NCBI GenBank assembly: GCA_017652965.1 | Contig: JAGBZZ010000121.1 | Location: 1 to 7,031, forward strand | From: Clostridia bacterium | Lineage (GTDB): Bacteria; Bacillota_A; Clostridia; Oscillospirales; CAG-272 | DNA: 7,031 nucleotides | Direction of reading: 5' to 3' | Shown here: piece after piece, positions 1-5,307 of the stretch | How the letters are laid out: every line of letters begins with the position of its first letter | How positions within the stretch are numbered: the stretch's first letter is position 1 | Translations under genes and position numbers: made by a program | The notes under the pieces: model-generated | The model's database searches: none | What the model saw: the letters and a program-made list of their open reading frames with translations, nothing else | Told to the model about the DNA's origin: nothing

Positions 1-2
1 CT

Positions 3-620
3 GCCATGCGTAGCGTGGTCATCCCCGAAAGCGAGCTGACCTTTGAGAAGCTGGAGGTTGCCCCCGGCGAAAACCGCACCCTGGATTTCATCCGTACCCT
101 GCTTGCCAATATGGGCATTGAAGCCGATGCGACCCTGTATTCCTCGAGCGACGGAACCCTGCGCGTTTCGATCACCGGTGAGGGTGCCTCGGTTCTTATT
201 GGCCATCACGGCGACACGCTGGATGCCCTGCAGTATCTTGCCAACCTGGCCGGTACCCAGAAGAACGCCAACGGCGAGAAGTGCAAGACCCGTGTGACCA
301 TTGACATTGAGGGCTACCGCCAGAAGCGCGAGGAGACCCTGCGCGCCCTGGCACGCCGCAAGGCCGCCCAGGCACTGAAGAACAAGCGCAGTGTCATGCT
401 GGAGCCCATGAGCGCTTACGAGCGCCGCATCATCCATTCCGAGGTACAGAGCATTGAGGGGGTTTCCACGAACTCGGTAGGAAGCGATTCCAACCGCAAG
501 ATCGTGATCTTCCTTACCGATAAGCGCGGTGCCGCCGCAGAGCCTGCGGATGCCGAGTACACCGAGCCTGCCGACCTCGTCGAGGAGACCGTCGCCGAGA
601 CGGCCGAGAGCGATGAGTGA
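3..620 (+). CDS. jag: Jag/KhpB RNA-binding protein (KH + R3H), 5' end missing
   Basis: Jag (SpoIIIJ-associated protein, also KhpB) is a cytoplasmic RNA-binding protein encoded next to the YidC/SpoIIIJ insertase; in Gram-positive bacteria it is linked to envelope growth and cell division. The KH domain shows the GxxG loop as GHHG (residues 66-69 counted from the Met at base 6) followed by DTLDALQYLAN. The R3H domain shows SAYERRIIH, with the R-x-x-x-H pair at R140 and H144. The tail (about residue 175 to the end) is acidic and Ala/Glu-rich. The frame is open to the left edge (an Ala codon at 3-5 precedes the Met at 6), and the usual N-terminal Jag_N region and linker are absent, so the Met at 6 is probably internal and the gene begins outside the window. 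The stop overlaps the start of mnmE by 8 bases, which implies co-translation. The family call is firm. Confidence 0.95.
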   Translation, partial: AMRSVVIPESELTFEKLEVAPGENRTLDFIRTLLANMGIEADATLYSSSDGTLRVSITGEGASVLIGHHGDTLDALQYLANLAGTQKNANGEKCKTRVTIDIEGYRQKREETLRALARRKAAQALKNKRSVMLEPMSAYERRIIHSEVQSIEGVSTNSVGSDSNRKIVIFLTDKRGAAAEPADAEYTEPADLVEETVAETAESDE

Positions 621-1983
621 GCTGACCTCTACCATAGCCGCTATTTCGACCCCGCCCGGTAAGGGCGGGGTTGCCGTTATCCGCCTGTCCGGCCCCGAGG
701 CCTTTGCCATTGCCGCCAAGGTCTTTGTGCCGCGCGGCCGCCGCACCCCGTTTGATGCCCCCCGCACCGCCATCTACGGCGATATTATGGAAGGGGGGAG
801 CGTGGTGGATGACGGGCTTGCCGTCGCCTTCCCTGCCCCGCACTCCTATACCGGAGAGGATACGGTGGAGCTTTCCTGCCACGGGGGCGTATTGATCACC
901 CGTACCGTGCTGGAGGCACTGTTTGTAGCCGGTGCCAGACCGGCCGCCCCGGGCGAGTTTACCCGCAGGGCCTATCTTTCCGGGCGCTTGGGGCTTTCCG
1001 AGGCCGAGGCCATTGCCACCCTTTTGGATGCCAAAAGCACCGCGCAGGTGCATCGTTCGGCCTCGCGCGGTCTCTTTTCCGATAAGCTTGCCGAGCTTTA
1101 CCGTGAGATGCTGGCCCTGATCAGCAATGCCGAGGCCATCATTGATTTCCCGGAGGAGGATCTTGCCGAGATCCCCGAGGAGGAATTCCGCACGCGCCTT
1201 GAGGGTGTCCTCCGCGGGATCACCGTGCTTGCGGACAGTTATCGCACCGGGCGCGCGGTTGCCGAGGGGATCCGCACGGTCATTGTCGGCCGGCCGAACG
1301 TCGGCAAAAGCAGTCTTTACAATCTGCTTGCCGGCGAGGATGCCGCCATTGTCAGCGATACCCCGGGGACAACGCGGGACGTTTTGGAGCGCACCGTGCC
1401 GCTTGGGCGTGTCCTTTTGCGCCTTGCCGATACGGCCGGCCTCCGTGACTCGCACGATCCGATCGAAAGCATCGGGGTAGGACGTGCCAGGGCCGCCGCC
1501 GCAGAGGCAGACCTCATCCTGGCTGTTTTCGATTCCTCCGCCCCCATGACAGAGGAGGACCGCGCCCTGCTTACGCTTTCGGCACGCCCGGACACTGTAC
1601 GGGTGGCTATTCTCAACAAAAGCGATCTTCCCTCCCGCCTGAAGGCGGAGGAGCTTAGCGGGCACTTTGACGCTACCCTCACGCTTTCTGCCAAGTGCGG
1701 CACCAAGGAGCCGCTGGAGGGAGAGCTTGACCGTCTCTTTACCGACGGCAGCCTTGTTATCGGCGATGCGCCGATCGTGGCATCTGCCCGTCAGTATGCC
1801 GCCCTCTGCCATGCGCGGGATGCCCTTTCGAGTGCCTTGGCGGCACATTGCGGCGGTCTGCCTGCCGACATGATGCTTTGCGACCTGACCGATGCGATGG
1901 CCGCCCTTGGCGAGGTGGACGGGCGCACGGTCAACGAAGAGATCGTGGACGAGATCTTTCATCACTTCTGCGTGGGAAAATAA
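613..1983 (+). CDS. mnmE: tRNA uridine-5-carboxymethylaminomethyl modification GTPase MnmE
   Basis: MnmE (TrmE) is a GTPase that works with MnmG to add the carboxymethylaminomethyl group at C5 of wobble uridine 34 in certain tRNAs, using a folate one-carbon unit. The 456-residue length is typical. The N-terminal folate-binding domain has STPPGKGGVAVIRLSG, SYTGEDTVELSCHGG and APGEFTRRAYLSGRLGLSEAEA. The G domain has G1 GRPNVGKS (226-233, with the potassium-loop Asn at 229), G2 GTTRD (252-256), G3 DTAG (273-276), G4 NKSD (335-338) and a following SAK. The protein ends in the catalytic CVGK motif (C453). The ATG at 613 was chosen because MSELTSTIAAISTPPGKGG matches the normal family start; a longer in-frame version from 529 would add 28 Pro/Arg/Ser-rich residues with no family support. 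The nearest purine-rich site is weak, so translation probably depends on coupling to jag (ATG at 613, jag stop at 618-620). MnmG does not follow. Confidence 0.97.
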   Translation: MSELTSTIAAISTPPGKGGVAVIRLSGPEAFAIAAKVFVPRGRRTPFDAPRTAIYGDIMEGGSVVDDGLAVAFPAPHSYTGEDTVELSCHGGVLITRTVLEALFVAGARPAAPGEFTRRAYLSGRLGLSEAEAIATLLDAKSTAQVHRSASRGLFSDKLAELYREMLALISNAEAIIDFPEEDLAEIPEEEFRTRLEGVLRGITVLADSYRTGRAVAEGIRTVIVGRPNVGKSSLYNLLAGEDAAIVSDTPGTTRDVLERTVPLGRVLLRLADTAGLRDSHDPIESIGVGRARAAAAEADLILAVFDSSAPMTEEDRALLTLSARPDTVRVAILNKSDLPSRLKAEELSGHFDATLTLSAKCGTKEPLEGELDRLFTDGSLVIGDAPIVASARQYAALCHARDALSSALAAHCGGLPADMMLCDLTDAMAALGEVDGRTVNEEIVDEIFHHFCVGK

Positions 1984-2007
1984 AAAACACGGAGGAGATC
2001 CTCCGTG
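1977..2007 (-). terminator. Rho-independent terminator of the minus-strand gene, embedded in the end of mnmE
   Basis: A hairpin lies at 1988-2007: 8-base arms CACGGAGG and CCTCCGTG with a four-base loop. On the minus strand it is followed by a T-rich run, the complement of AAAATAAAAAA at 1977-1987. It begins 7 bases past the stop of the minus-strand gene (stop 2015-2017). That run includes the final Lys codon and stop codon of mnmE. On the plus strand the hairpin is followed by CCCTTGATC with no T-run, so it should work poorly as a terminator for mnmE. Confidence 0.8.
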
Positions 2008-2014
2008 CCCTTGA

Positions 2015-2389
2015 TCAGCTTCTTTTGCCACGCGTTTTCGGAAGCAGGATCACAACCAGCGCCACGATTGCCGCGGCGATGACGATCGCCACTATGATCG
2101 CCATGATACTGCCGCCCGCATCGGCCTCGGTCATGCCCGTGGTCGTGAGGGCTGTCGTCACCGGGGCCGTTGTCACCGGCGAGGTGGTGACGGGCAGGGT
2201 CGTAACGGGTAGGGTAACGGGCGACGTTGTCACGTCTCCCTCCACCGTCGTGCCGTCTGTCACCACCGTGGTGACAATGCCGTGGTCGTCCCCCACGTTT
2301 TCGGTTACCTCCGGCACGGCAAGCGCCGCCACGGTGGTAAGAGAAAGAAGAAGCGTGAAAACAAGAAGAGAAAACAGGTGTTTTTTCAT
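2015..2389 (-). CDS. Small signal-peptide protein with Thr/Pro/Val repeat stalk and C-terminal membrane anchor (unknown function)
   Basis: I do not recognise a family. The 124-residue product has a classical signal peptide (MKK, then a Leu-rich core, with likely cleavage after AALA near residue 24). Next comes a short acidic stretch (PEVTENVGDDHG). A low-complexity region follows at about 38-84, rich in Thr and Val, with five PVT(T)x units at 57-80. A membrane helix spans about 95-117 (MAIIVAIVIAAAIVALVVILLP), and the tail KTRGKRS is basic. The predicted topology is an outside Thr-rich stalk held by one helix, with a short inside tail. The start at 2389 is supported by the complete signal peptide and by AGAGG at 2398-2402 on the minus strand, 8 bases upstream. 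The gene converges on mnmE, has its own terminator and is divergent from the RNHCP gene. The Thr-rich stretch could be O-glycosylated or act as a spacer; that is inference. A plus-strand frame covering the same bases looks like a shadow. Confidence 0.8.
   Translation of the reverse strand: MKKHLFSLLVFTLLLSLTTVAALAVPEVTENVGDDHGIVTTVVTDGTTVEGDVTTSPVTLPVTTLPVTTSPVTTAPVTTALTTTGMTEADAGGSIMAIIVAIVIAAAIVALVVILLPKTRGKRS
2150..2221 (-). repeat. Coding minirepeat, five PVT(T)x units
   Basis: Five near-tandem units are seen in the minus-strand translation (PVTL, PVTTL, PVTTS, PVTTA, PVTTA; residues 57-80), with a 15-base period apart from the first, which is one codon shorter. On the plus strand the DNA shows a drifting GTCAC/GTAAC-type motif about every 15 bases. 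Codons for the same residues differ between units, so the repeat is better kept at protein than at DNA level. Confidence 0.75.
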
Positions 2390-2404
2390 GTTACAATCCT
2401 CTCA

Positions 2405-2416
2405 CAGCAATTGCTG
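2405..2416. promoter_or_regulatory. 12-base perfect palindrome, possible operator
   Basis: CAGCAATTGCTG at 2405-2416 is a perfect inverted repeat without a loop, lying in the 82-base region between two divergent genes. For the minus-strand gene it sits just upstream of the ribosome binding site and near the transcription start predicted from the candidate promoter at 2424-2453. A dimeric regulator could bind here, but no regulator gene is in the window and a single 12-base palindrome can arise by chance. Confidence 0.3.
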
Positions 2417-2423
2417 CCCGCTT

Positions 2424-2453
2424 AGTATGCACGTAGGTTCCCGTTTTTATCAA
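2424..2453 (-). promoter_or_regulatory. Candidate sigma-A-type promoter for the Thr-rich membrane protein
   Basis: Read on the minus strand, TTGATA (2453-2448) and CATACT (2429-2424) are separated by 18 bases. The -35 box matches TTGACA at five of six positions, and the -10 box matches TATAAT at four of six, including the key second A and final T. Transcription would begin near the palindrome at 2405-2416, leaving a short leader before the ribosome binding site. The match was found by eye and is only moderately good. Confidence 0.35.
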
Positions 2454-2471
2454 GGAGAGCATTGACAGTAT

Positions 2472-2804
2472 ATGGAAACGAAGCGTTTTTCAAAAAATGA
2501 TGCCGGCTTTGTGTGCGCCCATTGCGGGCGCGAGGTCACCCCGCTTGGCTATACCTCACGCAATCATTGCCCGTTTTGCCTTTGGTCACTGCACGTGGAC
2601 GTGATGCCGGGGGATCGGCAAAATCCCTGCCGTGCCCCGATGCGCCCCGTATTTGCCGAGCCGGATGCCCGCCGCGGCTACATCATCACCCATGAATGCA
2701 CCGTGTGCGGCGCACGCGTGCGCAACCGTACCACAAAAAGCCCGGGTGGCGAGCAGGAGGACGATCTTTCGCTTCTCATCACGCTGACCGCCGGGCAGGC
2801 TTGA
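2472..2804 (+). CDS. RNHCP-domain protein (zinc-ribbon-like)
   Basis: The 110-residue protein carries the signature RNHCPFC (residues 30-36) that names the RNHCP family (Pfam), followed by LWSLHVD and PGDR. Cysteine pairs C15-x-x-C18, C33-x-x-C36 and C76-x-x-C79 plus C53 look like two zinc-ribbon-type sites; metal binding is inferred from this spacing. The family's biochemical role is not known to me. No signal peptide or membrane helix is seen, so it is probably cytoplasmic. An in-frame stop at 2463-2465 limits the start to the ATG at 2472. The best ribosome binding site, AAGGAG at 2452-2457, is 14 bases away, which is longer than usual. The gene is divergent from the Thr-rich membrane protein, and its stop is 2 bases from the base of the hairpin preceding the DUF421 gene, so the two may be co-expressed. 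Confidence 0.88.
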   Translation: METKRFSKNDAGFVCAHCGREVTPLGYTSRNHCPFCLWSLHVDVMPGDRQNPCRAPMRPVFAEPDARRGYIITHECTVCGARVRNRTTKSPGGEQEDDLSLLITLTAGQA

Positions 2805-2806
2805 AT

Positions 2807-2851
2807 AATCCCCCCCTCTTTGCACATACTGCAAAAAAGGGGGGATTTTTT
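2807..2851 (+). terminator. Long hairpin with U-tract that also buries the DUF421 ribosome binding site (terminator or attenuator-like)
   Basis: The lower stem is 9 base pairs: AATCCCCCC (2807-2815) with GGGGGGATT (2839-2847). The upper stem is 6 base pairs: TTTGCA (2819-2824) with TGCAAA (2830-2835), with a five-base loop and a small internal loop between stems. A run of six T (2846-2851) closes the element and directly touches the ATG at 2852. The shape is that of an intrinsic terminator for the RNHCP gene. The A/G-rich 3' arm (AGGGGGG, 2838-2844) is also the only plausible Shine-Dalgarno sequence for DUF421, 7 bases from its start. So it may end transcription, hide the ribosome site, or both. 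Confidence 0.7.
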
Positions 2852-3529
2852 ATGTATGCCATTCTTTTTCGCACGCTTTTTCTGTACGTTCTTATATCGG
2901 TAGTGATCCGTGCGATGGGCAAAAGACAAGTGGGCGAGCTTGAGACCTCCGAGCTTGTCAGCACCTTTTTGCTTTCACAGCTGGCCGCCCTGCCGATCGA
3001 GGATTCCGAGATCCCGCTTTCGCACGTGCTGCTTCCTATCCTTTTGATCGTAACGCTGGAGATCCTTGTGACCTTTCTCAAAAGCCGTGTCAATTTTCTG
3101 AAGCGGATCTTTGCATCCCGCCCCTCTATCCTTATCGACCGTGGAAGGATAGACCAGAAGGAGATGGGACGGATGCGCCTGACGGTGGAGGAGCTGATGA
3201 GCGAGGTGCGCCAGCAGGGCTACCGCGATATCCGGGATATCTATTACGCGATCCTGGAGGAAAACGGCAGGTTTTCGCTTCTCCCGCGTACCGAGTGCGA
3301 GCCGCCAAGCCTGCGGGATGAGGATCGGCACCCGAGGGAGCGCGGATGTGCCTTTGCCCTGGTTTGCGACGGGGTGATCGACCGTGCGGCGCTTGGACGC
3401 ATGAAAAAGGACGAGGCCTGGCTGCGCGCGGTCTGCCGACGGGAGGGGACACGGCCTGAGGATCTGTTTCTTCTCACCGTGGACGAGACGGGCGAGGTCT
3501 CGCTGACAAGGAAGGAGAAGCAGGCATGA
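2852..3529 (+). CDS. DUF421 (YetF/YcaP-like) membrane protein
   Basis: This is a 225-residue protein of the DUF421 family, matching the family's usual length. Hydrophobic segments lie near residues 2-21, 36-48 and 57-76 and should place the N-terminus in the membrane. Conserved-looking stretches are MGKRQVGELETSEL (22-35), RPSILIDRGRID (90-101) and the soluble-domain block ELMSEVRQQGYRDI (114-127), followed by YYAILEENG. The C-terminal part (about 150-225) is soluble and includes the usual DGVID and LFLLTVDETGEVSL stretches. The molecular function of the family is not established; a DUF421-containing protein (2Duf) has been tied to spore heat resistance in Bacillus, so a membrane role in spore formers is possible but not shown here. 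The ATG at 2852 fits the family start, and upstream in-frame codons have no homology. Its Shine-Dalgarno sequence lies inside a hairpin. The stop overlaps the DUF4363 start. Confidence 0.92.
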   Translation: MYAILFRTLFLYVLISVVIRAMGKRQVGELETSELVSTFLLSQLAALPIEDSEIPLSHVLLPILLIVTLEILVTFLKSRVNFLKRIFASRPSILIDRGRIDQKEMGRMRLTVEELMSEVRQQGYRDIRDIYYAILEENGRFSLLPRTECEPPSLRDEDRHPRERGCAFALVCDGVIDRAALGRMKKDEAWLRAVCRREGTRPEDLFLLTVDETGEVSLTRKEKQA

Positions 3530-3888
3530 GGGCGTTTTTGACGGCACTTCTGATCCTTGGCCTTCTCATTGGCGGGGTGATCCTTCTTTCCGAGGTTGGG
3601 ATCCGCCGCCTTGATTCCTATCTTGATGCCCTGCCGCACGCGGAGGATCCCGTGGCGGAGGAGGCGGATCTTGCGGCGCTTAAGGGGAGGATTGAAAAGG
3701 AGCTGGGACTTTTAAACGCCATCCTTCACCACACGCAGGTGGATGCCTTGACGACCGCCCTTGCCCGTGCGGTGGCCGCCGCCGAGAGCCGGGATGCGGT
3801 CGAATACCGCATTCTGGCCGGTGAGGTACGGCAGATCCTTAGCGACATGAAGCGGGATCTTTTGCCGCTCCTTTCGGATATCTGGTAG
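3526..3888 (+). CDS. DUF4363 family protein, partner of the DUF421 gene
   Basis: The 120-residue product has one N-terminal membrane helix (about residues 3-24, with MRAF as the inside end) followed by a mostly helical, charged domain with heptad-like Leu/Ala spacing (about 40-120), expected outside the cell or in the spore envelope. Size, layout and position directly behind DUF421 match the DUF4363 family, which often sits next to DUF421 genes in Clostridia. The sequence resemblance is weak by eye, so the family name leans partly on context. The start overlaps the DUF421 stop as ATGA (3526-3529), with AAGGAG at 3512-3517, 8 bases upstream. This indicates translation coupling and a shared role. 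No catalytic motif is visible. Confidence 0.75.
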   Translation: MRAFLTALLILGLLIGGVILLSEVGIRRLDSYLDALPHAEDPVAEEADLAALKGRIEKELGLLNAILHHTQVDALTTALARAVAAAESRDAVEYRILAGEVRQILSDMKRDLLPLLSDIW

Positions 3889-3897
3889 CACACGAGA

Positions 3898-3934
3898 AAA
3901 AGGGCGCAGTACCGACAAGGCACTGCGCCCTTTT
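3898..3934. terminator. Bidirectional Rho-independent terminator
   Basis: The 13-base arms AAAAGGGCGCAGT (3898-3910) and ACTGCGCCCTTTT (3922-3934) are perfectly complementary around an 11-base loop. The plus strand ends in TTTTATT; the minus strand ends in a five-base T-run. It starts 9 bases after the DUF4363 stop and lies 1 base beyond the phosphatase stop, so it serves both converging units. Confidence 0.93.
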
Positions 3935-3935
3935 A

Positions 3936-4586
3936 TTAAGAAAGAAGATATTCGGCAAGCTCACCCGGCGTAGCAAAGACGCGCTCTGCACCGTAGGCCA
4001 TCAGCTCCTCACGGGAGCGGAAGCCCCAACCGACCGAAAGGCAGGGGATGCCAGCCGCACGGGCGGTTTCAATGTCTACCTCGGAGTCGCCGATCAGGAA
4101 GGCGTTCAAGCCCTCCTCGCCAAGCGCACGCAGGGCAAGCCGCACCCCGTCCGGGGCGGGCTTCCTGGGCACCTCCCGGCTCTCTCCGATTGCCACGGGG
4201 ATCGCCCCACCGAAGAATCGGGTGGCAAGCTCCTTGACCGCCGAATCAAACTTATTGGAGACGATGCCGATGCGAAAGCCGGCCGCAAGGAGGCGGTCAA
4301 GAAGGGGGAGTATGCCGTCGTACGGAGCGGTAGCCACCATCGTGTGGGTGGCATAGTAGGTCTTGTACTCCGCCAATACCTGCGCATAATCCGGATTATC
4401 CGCCCCGTTTGGCAGGGCGCGCCGCAAAAGGCTTGCCGTCCCGTTGCCTACCATCCGCACGACCTCTGCCACGCTGTAGGTAGGATACCCGTAAAGCGAA
4501 AGGGCGCGGTTGAGGGCGGCGGCGATATCGGCTATGGTATCGAGAAGCGTGCCGTCAAGATCAAAGAGAAGCACCGGTTTTTCCAT
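3936..4586 (-). CDS. gph: HAD-superfamily phosphatase, phosphoglycolate phosphatase (Gph) type
   Basis: This is a 216-residue cytoplasmic hydrolase of the HAD superfamily. Motif I is DLDGTLLDT (nucleophile D9, acid/base D11), motif II ends in S110-N-K, motif III is K142-P and motif IV is GDSEVDIETARAAG (D167 and D171, magnesium ligands). A helical cap (about 15-85) lies between motifs I and II, as in Gph and the related pyrophosphatase PpaX. The natural substrate cannot be read from sequence; 2-phosphoglycolate is the default, and other small phosphates or pyrophosphate are possible. The start at 4586 is favoured over an in-frame Met 13 codons upstream because the family begins a few residues before DLDGT and a strong GAGGAG lies 7 bases before it. 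The upstream gene ends 1 base before this ATG, so the two are translationally coupled. The gene is last in the minus-strand operon. Confidence 0.88.
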   Translation of the reverse strand: MEKPVLLFDLDGTLLDTIADIAAALNRALSLYGYPTYSVAEVVRMVGNGTASLLRRALPNGADNPDYAQVLAEYKTYYATHTMVATAPYDGILPLLDRLLAAGFRIGIVSNKFDSAVKELATRFFGGAIPVAIGESREVPRKPAPDGVRLALRALGEEGLNAFLIGDSEVDIETARAAGIPCLSVGWGFRSREELMAYGAERVFATPGELAEYLLS

Positions 4587-4587
4587 A

Positions 4588-5307
4588 TCAAAGCTCCTCA
4601 AAGCGGTTGCCATCGGCATCGGCAAGGCTTATGCGGGTCACGCTTACCGATTCCGAAAGGGGATCGTGCGAAAGGATGCCCAGCCGCTCACGCAGAACCG
4701 ACAGAAGATACTCGGTATTCAGAAACGCCCCACCCTCGGCACGCAGGACAAGATGCATAAGGATCGCTCCCTCGCGATAGCTTGCCTTTACCGACAGGAT
4801 GCTTGGCGAAACGTCCACGTCACGGTCGCCCGCCTTGGAGCGCTTAAAGACCGTCAAGGGGCGCTCGGAAAGGATCGCGGCACATCTTGCGGCCAGGGCA
4901 CTGTCTGCCCCCTTTGTCACGATACGCACGCAGTACTCCGCGCGGTCAACCGCAGTAAACTTCACAGCGGGATAGCCCGCCGCCGTGATCAAAAGGCCTG
5001 CGGGCAGGGTCGCATTCAGGGCTTTCATGGCCGCCGCAGGGTCATAGGGCGAGGCCAGGCGCACGTCAAGATACTCGCACTCGCTCATCTGGCCAACGGC
5101 CAAGGGTGCGGCGAAGGCAAGCTTTGGATGGGGGGAAAACCCCTCGGAGTAATAAAGCGGCAGAGAGGCACGGAGAAGCGCCTTGATAAAGGTACGCATC
5201 ACGTCAAGATGCGAGATGTAGGCAAGCGCCCCGTTTTTCTGGAAGCGGAAGCGCAGGGTAACGTTTGGCGCATCCTCGGGCCGCGTTTGTGAGATCAAGG
5301 ACACCAT
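4588..5307 (-). CDS. TIGR03936/DUF2344 radical-SAM-linked protein
   Basis: The 239-residue protein matches the radical SAM-linked family (TIGR03936, DUF2344), encoded next to, or fused with, a TIGR03960 radical SAM protein. The hallmarks are VTLRFRFQKNGALAYISHLDVMRTF (residues 16-40; shown in parts: RFRFQK, then SHLD at 32-35), YSEGFSPHPK (53-62), and the PLAVGQ and SECEYLDV blocks at 68-82. Its function is unknown; constant pairing suggests it acts in the same reaction or complex as the radical SAM protein. The N-terminus has about 15 residues before the conserved core. The start is nevertheless supported by GGAGGT at 5321-5316, 8 bases upstream, inside the end of the radical SAM gene. The two genes overlap by 13 bases. 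No membrane helix or signal peptide is seen. The C-terminal third is less conserved by eye. Confidence 0.92.
   Translation of the reverse strand: MVSLISQTRPEDAPNVTLRFRFQKNGALAYISHLDVMRTFIKALLRASLPLYYSEGFSPHPKLAFAAPLAVGQMSECEYLDVRLASPYDPAAAMKALNATLPAGLLITAAGYPAVKFTAVDRAEYCVRIVTKGADSALAARCAAILSERPLTVFKRSKAGDRDVDVSPSILSVKASYREGAILMHLVLRAEGGAFLNTEYLLSVLRERLGILSHDPLSESVSVTRISLADADGNRFEEL
4594..4599 (-). promoter_or_regulatory. Ribosome binding site fixing the gph start
   Basis: GAGGAG on the minus strand lies 7 bases upstream of the ATG at 4586-4584, inside the last codons of the preceding gene. It supports this start over the longer in-frame option at 4625. Confidence 0.85.

Noticed and set aside
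529..612. Upstream in-frame start for MnmE at 529
   Set aside because: The 28 added residues are Pro/Arg/Ser-rich, sit over the jag tail and precede a normal MnmE N-terminus.
514..2031. A 505-codon open frame on the minus strand opposite mnmE
   Set aside because: It lies wholly antisense to a clear mnmE, has no recognisable domain or convincing ribosome site, and is rich in Gly, Arg and His as expected for a GC-rich shadow frame.
2150..2221. A CRISPR or tandem satellite reading of the 15-base period
   Set aside because: There are no constant repeats with unique spacers; the periodicity follows codons of the PVTTx protein repeat.
1848..2465. A 205-codon plus-strand frame over the end of mnmE and the Thr-rich gene
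   Set aside because: It begins out of frame inside mnmE, and its Val/Thr-rich part is the antisense reading of the PVTTx repeat. The minus-strand frame has the signal peptide, anchor, ribosome site and terminator.
2462..2490. TTGACA at 2462-2467 as a plus-strand -35 box
   Set aside because: The matching -10 position (about 2485-2490) reads GTTTTT and lies inside the RNHCP coding region, so it cannot drive that gene.
4338..4357. Inverted repeat GCCACC...GGTGGC within gph
   Set aside because: A 6-base stem inside a coding region, without a T-run or regulatory context, is expected by chance in GC-rich DNA.
4587..4625. Longer Gph from the Met at 4625
   Set aside because: The added residues are the out-of-frame end of the TIGR03936 gene; a strong ribosome site supports 4586.
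4510..5292. A 260-codon plus-strand frame opposite the TIGR03936 gene
   Set aside because: It is antisense to a gene with clear family motifs and overlapping operon structure; no domain is recognisable.
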